This document shows, one piece after another, positions 32,064-42,811 of a DNA stretch of 63,925 nucleotides. The stretch's first letter is position 1, and each line of letters begins with the position of its first letter. The notes under the pieces were generated by a model. The model was given only the letters and a program-made list of their open reading frames with translations, did not search any database and was not told the DNA's origin. The position numbers and the translations under genes were made by a program. This DNA comes from Haplomitrium mnioides (lineage: Eukaryota > Marchantiophyta > Haplomitriopsida > Calobryales), in assembly GCA_049999725.1 (NCBI GenBank), contig JBNGIS010035189.1:1-63925 (forward strand), read 5' to 3'.

Positions 32064-35000
32064 CTCCCCCTCGAGCTCAAGACACACACTCCAAGCTGCT
32101 TCCGAAACCTATGCAGCTTCTCTGCTCCTAAAGCTTTAGTGAAAATATCAGCCAACTACTCCTCAGTGCTGATGTACTGCAAGTCAATCACCCTAGCCAA
32201 AACCTTCTCCCTAACAAAATGATAATGCACTTCAATGTGCTTTGAACGTGCATGAAAAACTGGGTTACTAGCTAGCTGAATACTGCTTATATTGTCACAA
32301 TGGACCCTCACTGAGCCTCTTACAGGGACATCTACATCCTGCAAAAACTTAAGCAACCACATTACCTCACATGTAGCCATTGCTGCCCCTCGATACTCCG
32401 ACTCTGTGCTTGAGAGGGCAACAGTTGGTTGCTTCTTGCTGCTCCATGCAACTCCGGCACTTCCAAATGAAAAAACAAAGCCACTAGTAGATCTCCGGTC
32501 ACCAGCACTTCCTGCCCAATCTACATCTGTAAAACCAGCAAGCTGGAATGCACTATTGCTATCATAAAACAGCCCAAACTGAAGTGTGGTTTTCACGTAC
32601 CGAAAAATCCTGCGTACAGCATCCATGTGTGGCTTCCTTGGAGTCTGCATAAACTGACTGACCAGGCCCACAGCATAACTCAAATCTGGCCTGGTGATGG
32701 TGCTATATATCAAGCTACCTACCATCTTCCTGAAGCTCGAAGGATCATCTAGTAATTCCCCTTCATGACTGACTAGCTTTGTATTTTGATCAAGGGGTAT
32801 GGCAATCGGTTTACAACCTGTCATTCCATATCTAGACAGCATCTCCAATGCATGCTGCCTCTGAATCAACCAGATCCCCTGATCTGATTTGATCACCTCA
32901 ATGCCAAGGAAATGCCTCAGCTCACCTAGATCCTTCATCTCAAACTTCGAATGCAGCAAGTTCTTAACTTCCAAAATATCATCAAGACTATCTCCAGTCA
33001 AGATTAAATCATCAACATATATGAGTATGAGCATGGTTCCCTTCTCCGTCCTCCTGACATAAAGAGAATAATCTGAATTCAAAATCTGGAACCCAATAGT
33101 AACAAGATACTCACCAATCTTGTTCGACCATGCTCGAGGTGCTTGCTTGAGCCCATATAGAGCCTTCTTCAGCCTACAAACCTGATTTGGATGGACCAGA
33201 TCTATGAACCCTTGTGGCTGAACCATATACACCTCCTCTTCCAGCTCCCCATGTAGAAAAGCATTCTTCACGTCCATTTGGTGTAATGTCCACCGTTTTG
33301 CTGCTGCCACTGCAATCACAGCTCGGACCGTGGTCACTCTGGCTACAGGGCTGAAAGTCTCCTCATAATCAATACCATGAGTCTGAGCATACCCTTTCGC
33401 TACCAGCCTTGCCTTAAACCTGCTTACATTGCCATCTTCATTCCTCTTCACTTTGTAAACCCACTTACAACCGATAGCTTTCTTTCCTGCAGGTAAATCG
33501 ACCAGATCCCAAGTCTGGTTTTTCTCCAAGGCCTTCATTTCTTCAACCATTGCTGTAGTCCATCTGCAATCACTTAGAGCCTCATGAAAAACAGCCGGCT
33601 CCTTCTCAGTGATTACCTGAACCATGTAAGCATGGTGAAGTGCGAATGCACCCTTGTGCATTAATCTGTCCACTGGGTATTTTACCCTCTCACTTCTGCG
33701 TAAGGGTGGACTCTGTAATGGCTGCCCTTGTACGTGAGTGGTTGCTGAAATTTCTCTCAGCTCCTCATCTGCATCATCATGGACACCACCAGCACCTCCG
33801 ATCTCCGAATGTGAGCTAGTCGAGGCTTGCAACTCCATATTCCTGTTCAACCTCTCCTACAATATCCCACTGCTACTACACTCACCTTGAGGTCCACTGA
33901 GCTCCTGAACTTGTTGATTCTCCTCAAGCATCACCTGCTTGCCTTTCACATCAACATGTGCATCAACAATCTTTGGGTTATACCAACTGCTCAGTTCATC
34001 AAAAACAACGTCTCTACTCACTCTTACCATACGTGAAGTAGGACAATAACACTTATACCCTTTCTGTTCACCTGAGTACCCTATGAACACACACTTCTCA
34101 GCTTTAGGATCCAGCTTGCTTCTCGTCTCAGCTGGAACATGAACATAAGCAATACAGCCGAAAACTTTCAAGTGTGAAATATCTGGCCTCCTTCCAGTGA
34201 ACTTCTCTTCGGGTGTCTTCCCATGTACAACAGTTGTAGGCGTGCGGTTCATGATGTACACTGCTGTAGCCATAGCTTCTGCCCAATAGTGATGAGGCAT
34301 ACTCTTCTCATTCATTAAGACACGTGCTATCTCCGCAATATGCCGATTTTTCCTCTCAACAACTCCATTTTGCTGAGGCGTATACCTGCAAGTCTGCTGT
34401 CTCTTGATGCCTTCTCTCTGCAAGTATGAACAAAACTCTCCAGAAAAGTACTCACCTCCACCATCAGATCTAAGGCACTTGATGTGCTGCCCTTTCTCCT
34501 TCTCCACCATTGCTCGAAAATGTTTGAAGTGTGAAAACACCTCACTCTTCTGCTTCATGAAATAAATCCACATTTTCCTTGAGCAATCATCAATGAAAGT
34601 AACATAATAAGAACACCCACCAAGTGAAGCTGTTCTTGTAGAGCCCCACACATCCGAATGTACAACCTCCAGTGGCCTTCTAGCCGCATATGCTTCATGA
34701 GTGAATGGTCGCCTAGTTTGCTTAGCAAACTGACATGCTTCACATATCTTCTGCATGCCCTCCACCTTAAACTTTGGCAATCCATTTACAACTCCAGATT
34801 TCTGCATATGTCTCAACCTTGGAATGTTGACATGACCAATCCTCTTGTGCCAAATCTCAATATCTGACACTACTCCAGTGCCATGAGCAAACATTGCCTC
34901 AGTGACATTCGGTATACTCACATCCAACGTGAACATCCTGCCACTCTTCTTACCTGTAGTAATCAAGTTGCAATTGTTGCCCCAATCCTCTATATAAACT

Positions 35001-36256
35001 CCAGTAGGATTGAATCTCACCTGTATATGTTGCTCTACACACTGCCCAACCAAAATTAGATTCTTCTGTATCCTAGGCACGTGCAAAACATCTTCCAAAC
35101 ACTTGGTCTCTCCATTCTCCATCATAACAGGAACACGGCCAATCTTCTGGATAGGATGCATGGAAGAGTCACCAGTCTCAACATACCCAGGTGAACTCAT
35201 ATCTCTGGTCTCCTTGAACCACTCTCCATGACCTGTCATGTGGTTCGAACATGCGGAATCTATGAACCACTTATCCTCAACTCCAGCTTGTGCACTAGAC
35301 ACTGCTGAGAATCCATGCTGCATGACAAACAATGACCCTTTGCTGATATTGGATTCTACATAATTCCCTTGTGCAGTGTTTCCTTTCATGTCATTCTGCT
35401 TCTTGTAACAATCCTTAGCCATATGACCGGACTTGCCACAATAATAACACTCTGTACCTGACATGTTGTGCTGACCACCACGTCCTTGGTTTCTCCCCCT
35501 ACCTCTGGTCTGGCCTCTGCCACCATACTGTTGTTGGGAGTTGGACTGTGTTGTTCCACTAGAGCGTCCTCTACGGATGTTGCCTCTAGTTGTATTTCTG
35601 CCTCTTCCTCTACCCCGATTCGAGTAGAACACTTGCTCAGTATTGCTTTGACTACTTGAGGCTCCCCTTCCAAGGTCAAGCTCTTCAGCAACAAGCATCG
35701 CGATGAGTTGCACAAAGGAAGTGGTTCCCTCACGTGTCCTCATGGATGTCTTGAACTGCTTGTACTCCTTACCCAAACCTTTCAAACATACAGCAACCAT
35801 GGCACTCTCTTTCACTTGCTCTCCAACATTTGCTAACTGCTCAGCCAAAGACTTAATCTTCAAAGCAAACGCATTGACATTCATCCTCTCCTTTTGTAGA
35901 TTAAAGAACTCCATCTGCAAAGTCAACTTGCGTGCATCTGAAGTAACTGCATACCTCTCCTTGAGCAGATCCCAAGCCTCCTTGGGTGTCTTGGCTGTCA
36001 ACACATATCCCATCATCTTGTCGTCGACACTTATAGTCAGCCAATAGAGAAGTCGATGTACCTTAGCAATATGTGCTTTGTAACGCTGCATGTCGTCAAC
36101 AGTTGGCAATGGACCAAGTACAGGCTCCTCCTCTTCGCCTGTGATGAGTTCCCAGAACTCTTTCCCTTTGATAAAATTCGTCATACGGACTGACCAAACA
36201 GAATAATTGTGCTCATTCAGCTTGTCAGTCACAATCTCGGAAATACCATCCGCCAT
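32015..36256 (-). pseudogene. Copia C gag-pol polyprotein, two premature TAG codons
   Basis: Start chosen at the ATG of MADGIS (36254-36256). Order on the minus strand: gag (EHNYSVWSVRM), CCHC knuckle CYYCGKSGHMAKDC (about 35410-35450), protease WFIDSACSNHM (about 35250), integrase HHCC WHKRIGH..CEACQFAK, core with VHSDVW, RSDGGGEY and NGVVERKN, reverse transcriptase MDVKNAFLHGELEEEVYM and the intact catalytic IYVDDLILTG (about 33010), RNase H DWAGSAGDRRSTSGF and STESEYRGA. This is copia order with domains of normal length. TAG at 33857-33859 and TAG at 32156-32158 are the only breaks. The second precedes LADIFTKAL, where copia proteins nearly always read EQLADIFTK, so it replaces Gln. The frame then runs to a TAG at 32015 inside the LTR. 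Confidence 0.93.
32064..32076 (-). promoter_or_regulatory. Polypurine tract of copia C
   Basis: Minus strand GCTCGAGGGGGAG immediately before the 3' LTR, the plus-strand priming site. Confidence 0.8.
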
Positions 36257-37705
36257 GTGAACACAATGTAAACAAATCAACCAGGTAAGTAGAATCAGGT
36301 GTCGAGATGAAATCAGAAAAAAATCTGGTTTCTACCCTGAGGAATTCTGCAGATCAGAAAACAGGACTCCCATGTTTAAACTAGTGATGAAAAAGTGACA
36401 AATAAGACCCCTTCTAGTAAAAACACTTAATAGTTCTTATCGCTAAGTTGTTCTTATTGAGAAAGTTCTTATAACTAAGTTGTTCTTATTTAGGAAGTTC
36501 TTATAAGGTGATAGTTCTTCTTTGAATAAGAACAAGGTTTAATATTAGAACATTGACTTCTTGAAGGGCTGAGAGAGCTCCTTCATTGAGCTCCTCTTAC
36601 GAAAAATAGGCCTCCTCAGATTTTTGCGCACGTCGACGTCGAATTCGGTGCTGGATGCTGCGCGATCGTGCCTTGCTTGGTGCTGCGCTATGTATTGGTT
36701 TTAGAATGTCAGTGCAGCTCTTCGTGCGACTGCGAATTGTGTGGCATGCAGCTCACGGACCTTCGATTCTTCCTCAATGAAGAATGAGAACACTTGATCT
36801 CTGCCTGCTCTTCAATTCTTCTTCCACAACGAACAACTCCTTTGCCTTCTTCGTGTGTTTTCTTAACCAAAAAATAGATGGCTACGAATCTGACATGCAG
36901 CCCACGGCGGCAATTTTTGTGGCAACGCTGCCTCTGGGCTCGAATGCAGCTTGCGAACACCTGCTGCGAGCTCCTCTCAGGCTGATCGTAGTTTTCTGGA
37001 CGAAAGCGCGAAACGCAGCTCCTGCGATTTCGTCTTCCCTTAATCCTTGAAAAAAAAAAAATAGCTCTGTCACAAATCAGGCCATGTGAGAGTTGCCTTC
37101 GATTCTTCTTCGAATCTTGACGAATTCCTCGATTTCTGCCTGGAATCTTAGTCAAAATGTCCTCACGATGCAAAGAAATTGCAGCCCCCTCCTTGGATGA
37201 ATACGCGAAATCAGCTCTGGGCGAAAACGGAGGCGCAGCCCTTGGGCGAAGACGCGAAGGCTGCTCATGGGATCCCAAGCCTCAATTTTTTTTTTTTTCC
37301 AGTTTCTTTGCTGTGCTTGGACGATTTTGGTTCAATGAATAATCCTCCAACGATGTTGTCTTCAAAGGCGCTAGTACTCACTGCGCGATTCTGCTCGAGC
37401 GCTGTCAACAAAGACTTCAACTGGGCGACTGGATAACATGCATAATGGAGATTAAAGAAGAACAGGGCTTTCCCCTTTCTTCAATATAACCAGGCTGCCT
37501 CTCCGCAGCCGGAAAAAAAATTTCAAGAATCAGCCCTTAGAACTCCTTGAGTTCTATTTTGCACCCTCCTTAGTGCAAATCATATATGCTCCTCCTGAGC
37601 ATGTAACGGCTGTAGCGGGACACTCCTCCTTAGCAATGACTCTCTCAGGTAACTCCCCTTAACATAAAAAAATCTCTGCACACTACTCATCAAATCAAAC
37701 AGCAA
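36257..37705 (-). other. Long 5' leader of copia C with a 189-codon upstream frame
   Basis: 1.45 kb between primer site and gag. It contains a minus-strand open frame 36709-37278 (about 189 codons), Arg-rich, with no recognised domain, plus recurrent CTTCGATTC/GAAGAATCGAAG-like segments. The frame may be incidental, or part of captured host sequence. Near 36420-36540 are several GTTCTTAT repeats. Confidence 0.4.
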
Positions 37706-37720
37706 CCTGCTCTGATACCA
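37706..37720 (-). promoter_or_regulatory. Primer-binding site of copia C (initiator tRNA-Met)
   Basis: Minus strand TGGTATCAGAGCAGG starts at the base after the LTR end. Confidence 0.9.
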
Positions 37721-37949
37721 TGTTAGAGTTAGAGGCACAGAATGAAATCACATATGCACACAACAATGCAAGAATGTACTTCACTATACGGCAGGAGCGC
37801 CAACAAATACAGAGGGGAAGAGAGAGCATGAATGTGCATCTCAAGCAGCCCCATATATATACACATCTAAGCTAACTGGCCTAACATAACTGTGCGCTAA
37901 CTAAGGTGGTTGCCAAGTTAACCAGCAGTTAGAGCTCGAAATCTCAATA
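37721..37949 (-). repeat. Copia C 5' LTR (229 bp)
   Basis: Same length and termini as the 3' LTR. Its right edge at 37949 abuts the TTATG duplication, after which copia B coding resumes. Confidence 0.93.
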
Positions 37950-38568
37950 TTATGCAGTCAGTACAATTGCACAATATATAGACAATCCAGGTCCAAAGCA
38001 CTGGACTGCAATTAAAAAGATACTCAGATACCTGAAGGGGACATATAACATTGGTGTTTGCTACCACTCCACAGATACTCCTTTGGCTTTGTATGGATAT
38101 TGTGATTTTGACTTTGTAGAAGATATGGACTCAAGAAAATCCACAATTGGATATTGCTTTCTTATGCCTAAGGCAGCTATATCATGAGCAAGCAAGAAGC
38201 AGAAAGATGTTGCCCTTTCAAGTATGGAAGTTGAATACACGGCCGTTTTTAGGGCATCTACTGAAGCTGTTTGGTTGAGACAATTATTATATGACCTTGG
38301 GTTTGTGCAACATGATACCTACATACATTGTGATAACCAGAGTGCTACTGCATTGGTTCACAACCCAAGGTTACATGAAAAGACAAAGCACATTGATGTC
38401 GAGTACCATTATGTGAGAGATTTGGTCAAAGATGGCACCATCAAAATTGTATACTGTTGCACAAGTGATATGATTGCATATATACTTACAAAGGGATTCT
38501 CGAGATATAAATATTTCTTCTTCAGTTGTAAGATAGGGATGATAAGTGTTGAAGGATTGAAAGATTAG
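37950..38568 (+). pseudogene. Copia B reverse transcriptase end and RNase H
   Basis: Resumes the copia B frame: YAVSTIAQYIDNPGPKHW, ILRYLKGTYNIG, DSRKSTIGYCF, LSSMEVEYTA, IHCDNQSATALVHNP and KHIDVEYHYVRDLV, the standard copia RNase H sequence, ending near GFSRYKYF. A TGA after the PKAAIS segment (normally W) breaks it. Confidence 0.88.
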
Positions 38569-38573
38569 ACCCT

Positions 38574-38582
38574 AAGTGGGAG
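38574..38582 (+). promoter_or_regulatory. Polypurine tract of copia B
   Basis: AAGTGGGAG immediately before the 3' LTR; the upstream CCCT limits the tract to nine bases. Confidence 0.6.
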
Positions 38583-38954
38583 CATTGGATATAGATATAT
38601 TCACACCTACTATTGTATTGTATGATCTAACTTGGATAAGATATATCCAGTTAAGATATATCTCAATATGCAACATGGATATTTGGAACATCCAAGAGAT
38701 TGTACTGTTTCACAAGGTTCGCAACCTTTGTATGGGAAAGGTTATTTCCTTTCACATATATGTTGTTGCATCCTTGTGTGGTACTCAACCAGATTTTTTC
38801 CTCAATTGAATATACTCAGAATTACCATCTAAAGCTGAACTAATTGATTGCATGCATCTTTGAGATATTAGTCTTGATGTTTATACAAAGATATGTCATC
38901 AGTGTAATACTAACATAAGATCAATTCTAATATGTTGAGAGAACAATTCTAACT
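38583..38954 (+). repeat. Copia B 3' LTR
   Basis: Homologous to 16067-16421. It ends at AATTCTAACT, where the last A is mutated to T, followed by the TAATG duplication. Confidence 0.88.
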
Positions 38955-38959
38955 TAATG

Positions 38960-39664
38960 ATGTAACATTCAATCAACAGTTCAAGTTGAGTGATTGCTTA
39001 CTCCAAATTGCAAAGATTTAGAGTAAACAATTTTCAACAAATGAATTTTGGTTACGTGTGGGTGGTGCTTGACATCTCAATTGTCTACCAAAAGGAAACA
39101 AGAAAATTCTAAGTATAATTTTGATCAAGTTTTGCCATATTAACTCATAACTCTTGACTAAAGGACTTTCTTGGCTCTCTTAGTTAAGTAGCAAAAGGTA
39201 TCACACTCAAGTAAGCAACCTTGAACATCCAAATCACTTACTCAAATAAGCACAACTCGTGACTACACAAAGTAAAAGTACTTCACAATGAGGTTTTTTG
39301 ATATATACTCTGCAACCATTTTTAGAATAATATCACCATTTCCCATGGCCAAACTATTATTGTCTTTTTGGCTACAAATTGTTATTTTTACTTCCAACCT
39401 ATTTCTAACTATAGGATAGACTACATTTCATAGTGACATCAAAAATCTACCAAGTAATAAACTATTCTTATTGTGAGTTCTAATCTTAACCATAGTGCTT
39501 ACAGCAAAAGTTCTTATATCAGGAGACAATAATATAATAATATTATGGATGATTCTCCATCAACTGTACATGATGGGAGGGAGAGTGCATACACATACAA
39601 GGTATGGTAGTCCTTGTTAAGGAGTATTCCTTCCTTGTCCTTGTTAAGGGCTACTGGGGACAGC
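38960..39664. other. Intergenic region downstream of eRF1
   Basis: AT-rich, no coding frames supported. The part nearest eRF1 (about 39530-39725) is probably its 3' untranslated region; AATAATATTATT-like sequence at 39527-39543 could serve polyadenylation. Confidence 0.45.
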
Positions 39665-39712
39665 ACGGCAAGGCAAGGCAAGGCAAGGCCAGGGAAGACA
39701 AGACAAGACAAG
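39665..39712. repeat. Pentanucleotide repeats GGCAA / GACAA
   Basis: Five GGCAA-type units followed by four GACAA-type units, within the presumed 3' untranslated region of eRF1. Confidence 0.8.
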
Positions 39713-39725
39713 GGATGGGAGGGGG

Positions 39726-41042
39726 TCAGTCAGGATCGGAGAGGCCCTGCTCGTCATCAGACATCTCATCGAAGGTGCGCATGTCCAGTTGGTATCGTAA
39801 GATGCCACCCAATCCCCCAAATCCCCTGCAGAATTGCGACCCTTCTTGGGACTTGTTAGTCACTATTTCCAGTAAGCACCCAAATTTCTTGTACTCGTTG
39901 GCAAACCATTCCAATAGAGAAAGCTTTTCTTGAACCTCAAGCTCCGCTGCCTCCAGGCCTGGAGGCTTAAAATTGGACAAGTCTGCCTCTTGTTCCTTGT
40001 TGAGGTGTTTGATCACGAGATCCCCTGTCACAGAATGCTTCAGGACATATCGATTGATCTCTAGATTCTCCCACACGATGAGAGTTTCGACAGCCCCCAT
40101 CTCTAAAGTCTTCAAGGTATCGTCGATTCCAAAGACATATTTGCCTGTGTCCTGACTAATTTCTTCAAAATACTTCCCGATTAACCTCTTCTCCTGGATG
40201 AACTTCACATTTGACAGAATTTCAGCTGACAATTCAATCGCTTGGCTGAATCCATTCTCTCCCCCATAAGAAACATCCACCACGTTCAATACCTTCGCTT
40301 GGAGACGAGGATCAAACATGTCCGACTGGTTCAACTCTGTCTTGAAGTCGGCGGATCCTGCCAAAATCAGGCCCGAAACGTTCGGCTGACTGGTAGCAGG
40401 ATTCACGTAAAACAACGTTGCCAACTCCGCTGTTTTTCTCACATAATTGTGTCTTTTCTCCATCCGAAGTCTTGCAAATCGAAGCGCTGATTGGCCCCCA
40501 CGTCCATGCTTCTTCGGTAGATCAACCGTAAATTTGTGAAGAACTTCACGCGTGTTGCCACTCAGAGTTCCGAAAAGTGTTCCGTTTCCATCCATCACTA
40601 TGAAACCAAACTTGTCGTCTGACTCCAACAGTTCATTCAAAGCTTCAGTATGGAACTTGTTGTCACAGAGATATAGGGATGCATTGATGGGCTTGAAAGG
40701 CTCAAAATCTATTGTCACCTTCCTTTCCTTGCCATCATCCGTCACGATCGTTCCCGTATAGAGAACAAGGCCATTCGGAGGGACTTTGTTGTGGAGCTTC
40801 AGCCTTTGCTGCGCGGAGGTGATGGCTCCCAGTACGGACTGCCGATTCACCCGATTTTTGATGTTGGAAGCTGTTCCAAACTCATCGCCAAGCATTTTCG
40901 CCACCCTGGATATCTGGTCCCGAGGAGGCATGATGAGTGAAATCATGCTGGTCCCATTCCCCCGCGCAGATTCTAAAGCCTTGATGAGTTTCTTTATCTT
41001 CCAGATTTCAATATTCTTGTCAGTCACCCCATTGTCTGCCAT
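39726..41042 (-). CDS. ERF1: Eukaryotic peptide chain release factor subunit 1 (eRF1), NIKN variant
   Basis: 438 codons without intron, ATG to TGA, the normal length for plant eRF1. The protein enters the ribosomal A site at all three stop codons and, with eRF3, releases the peptide. Domain 1 decodes the stop: residues 124-130 are YLCDNKF (YxCxxxF intact), but the NIKS motif reads NIKN at residues 60-63 (AAT at 40854-40856). Domain 2 has the catalytic GGQ at 182-184 in [13 protein letters not shown]. Domain 3 follows, ending in an acidic tail. Other unusual positions are His84 (normally Tyr) and Leu210 (normally Gln). The frame is intact, so the gene is probably expressed, perhaps as a diverged paralogue. 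A CAGGG after AAATAG about 20 nt before the ATG could be the acceptor of a 5' UTR intron. Confidence 0.96.
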   Translation of the reverse strand: MADNGVTDKNIEIWKIKKLIKALESARGNGTSMISLIMPPRDQISRVAKMLGDEFGTASNIKNRVNRQSVLGAITSAQQRLKLHNKVPPNGLVLYTGTIVTDDGKERKVTIDFEPFKPINASLYLCDNKFHTEALNELLESDDKFGFIVMDGNGTLFGTLSGNTREVLHKFTVDLPKKHGRGGQSALRFARLRMEKRHNYVRKTAELATLFYVNPATSQPNVSGLILAGSADFKTELNQSDMFDPRLQAKVLNVVDVSYGGENGFSQAIELSAEILSNVKFIQEKRLIGKYFEEISQDTGKYVFGIDDTLKTLEMGAVETLIVWENLEINRYVLKHSVTGDLVIKHLNKEQEADLSNFKPPGLEAAELEVQEKLSLLEWFANEYKKFGCLLEIVTNKSQEGSQFCRGFGGLGGILRYQLDMRTFDEMSDDEQGLSDPD

Positions 41043-42290
41043 GAACGAGATCCTCCCTGCTATTTCTTAAGAATGCAACTAAAAGCAAGTCAAGCCCCAA
41101 CGAACGAAGAAAACAGGCACCAAGAAGCTCGATCTGGTTAAGAAGCCGTGAAATCTCCCCACCCACAACTCCCTGATTGACCAAGAAGAATCACACGACG
41201 AGAAAAAACTGAAGCCGACGATCTTCCAATGTACAAGAGAGACTACGATTCATTAGAGGCAGAGGTGGAGCAGACAGTAGCAGGGGAAGCTTTGGTCACG
41301 CACAGATCTCCTTCCCCGTCCTTGGCACTCCCTTCCTCTCTCCTCTCCTCCTCTCCTTTCCTCTGGTACTGAAGAAGGGATCTGCTTGCCGTCTGAAAAG
41401 AGCAGACGTGGGCATCACTCGACTGTCTACAAAGACGATTCATGAATCTACATATCCTTACTGTATTTTGGCCGGTGAAAACTCGTGTGAATGGATTCAC
41501 GAGTGCCAAAACATTGTGTAAATGTCAAGTTTCCAACACATCGTGCGATTATCAGCGATAGATCGAGAGTGTCTTTGCAGCAATTTTAAGTAGATTAATC
41601 CAAAACAAGACATCGAGCTGGAGGTTTGCTCCACATTACAAAGATTCCACTTCCAGAGTTTTTGTGTGAGACCGGTGTCAACCTCTGAGTTGAATACTTC
41701 AAAGCTGTGCTGCACTACAGTTTGATTCGCATAACCACTGTAGCATTGTCATGATTCAACGAGTCATCGACGATTGGTACAACAGTAGACTAAGTACCTG
41801 TACATGCTACGATTTAGAAATAAAATTGAACTTACTTTTTGCTAAACAGTTTTGGGTGTCCATCAAGCAGTTCTGGTACCTTAGAGGTGTGCGTTAGCTT
41901 CAAACCTAAAAACAGTCACCAATCCAGGGATTCAATTTGCTTACCAAAAATACTCACAATTCTCGTTGAATGACTACACAGTTGATTGAACCGACTTTGC
42001 CAAGTTCATGGATCATGCCCAAAAAAACAGTTGAGATCAGCATCGACTCAGTTTTAAGAACAATTTCATTTCTCATGCATGGCCACAATCTATCGGTCTT
42101 CTGAGAACTGTTCGGTTTTCTCGCGGAGATGAATTGCTTTTCGGAGAATGTCTACAGTCATGGCATGATCACAACCTTCCTATATCCATCACAAAAATAT
42201 AGTAAATGCACTTATGCCATTTGGATGATCAGGGCAGATCAGCCTGATGAATATCAGGTATAACTATGATCAATTACATGAGCTGGATTG
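41043..42290. other. Intergenic region between DUF538 and eRF1
   Basis: Probable eRF1 promoter and 5' untranslated region on the minus strand (41043 to about 41500), then single-copy sequence. A minus-strand frame at 41243-41509 has no recognised domain and looks incidental. Confidence 0.5.
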
Positions 42291-42710
42291 TTAAGCACCA
42301 GCAGCAAATGCTATAGAGGGAAAAATTTTGAGGAGGCCTGCGAAGTTTTTGCACACCACGTCGTCTCCTTGAAGTGTGATTTGAGTGATGGGCGACCAAA
42401 TGAAAAACTCTTTGGATTGGATCCCTACCACCTTGCTTATGCGACCCATTTCCATAAATCCCGAGATTTCGGAACCGAATCTGAAAGCCCTCTCCACCAT
42501 CTTGAACTTGTGTACGAACCCCTTCGTTTGCATGATCCAAAAGAAGCCAGTGTTCTTCACGAACCCAAGTTCAAGAATCTCCGAGCCTTCAGCAGCAGGG
42601 AACAAGCCATTCGGCAACCCAAATCCTTCAAACAGTTTTCTTGCCCTCTTCAGGCACACCTCGTGCCCAGTGTATATCACCCCTCCATCCCTCAAATCGT
42701 TCGCTGACAT
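42291..42710 (-). CDS. DUF538 domain protein
   Basis: 139 codons plus TAA. The upstream extension of the frame starts at TTG, so the first ATG, at 42708-42710, is chosen; the A of CAAAGATG at -3 is favourable. The sequence has the DUF538 pattern: LFEGFGLPNGLFPA, then GFFWIMQTKG, HKFKM, ISGFMEMGRISKVVGIQSKE and FFIWSPITQITL, ending KIFPSIAFAAG. DUF538 proteins are small plant proteins with a beta-barrel fold of uncertain role, linked to stress and chlorophyll or lipid binding. The frame is intact and short, as usual. A TATA-like GATATATTC about 95 bp upstream could be its promoter. It points in the same direction as eRF1. Confidence 0.85.
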   Translation of the reverse strand: MSANDLRDGGVIYTGHEVCLKRARKLFEGFGLPNGLFPAAEGSEILELGFVKNTGFFWIMQTKGFVHKFKMVERAFRFGSEISGFMEMGRISKVVGIQSKEFFIWSPITQITLQGDDVVCKNFAGLLKIFPSIAFAAGA

Positions 42711-42802
42711 CTTTGAATCCAGTGTTGTAATGATGAGTTGCAGCCAAACACGGCCGAATAAATGTTGGATGGGAAAACTACTCCTTGACAAAATCTCAAA
42801 TC

Positions 42803-42811
42803 ATGAATATA
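42803..42811 (-). promoter_or_regulatory. Possible TATA box of the DUF538 gene
   Basis: Minus strand GATATATTC, about 95 bp before the ATG. No other support. Confidence 0.3.

Larger units (their letters stand above)
31835..37949 (-). mobile_element. Copia C: young, nearly intact Ty1/copia element
   Basis: Two 229-bp LTRs (31835-32063 and 37721-37949) differ at about seven positions (97% identity), flanked by a perfect 5-bp duplication TTATG (31830-31834 and 37950-37954). A tRNA-iMet primer site directly abuts the 5' LTR and a purine tract the 3' LTR. A single gag-pol frame of about 4.2 kb is broken only by two TAG codons. It inserted into copia B 17 bp from the end of the LTR-A iii duplication. 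LTR similarity implies it is the youngest of the copia insertions here. Confidence 0.95.
16067..38954 (+). mobile_element. Copia B: old Ty1/copia element split by five insertions
   Basis: 5' LTR 16067-16421 with a tRNA-iMet primer site at 16422, 3' LTR 38583-38954, and a perfect 5-bp duplication TAATG on both sides (16062-16066 and 38955-38959). Coding remnants on the plus strand appear in copia order: gag 23943, zinc knuckle 24660, protease 24862, integrase 25264-25783 and 26223-26600, reverse transcriptase 27000-27969, RNase H 37950-38568. They are interrupted by LTR-A ii with its LINE, a gypsy-1-type solo LTR, LTR-A iii and copia C. Removing the insertions leaves roughly 5.7 kb, a normal copia length. 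Confidence 0.88.

Noticed and set aside
39726-41042. eRF1 as a processed pseudogene
   Set aside because: The frame is intact over 438 codons, there is no poly(A) tail or target duplication that I can see, and intronless coding regions are normal for plant eRF1.
42291-42791. Longer DUF538 protein starting at 42791
   Set aside because: The upstream start codon would be TTG; the first ATG is at 42708-42710 and the family's usual N-terminus fits it.
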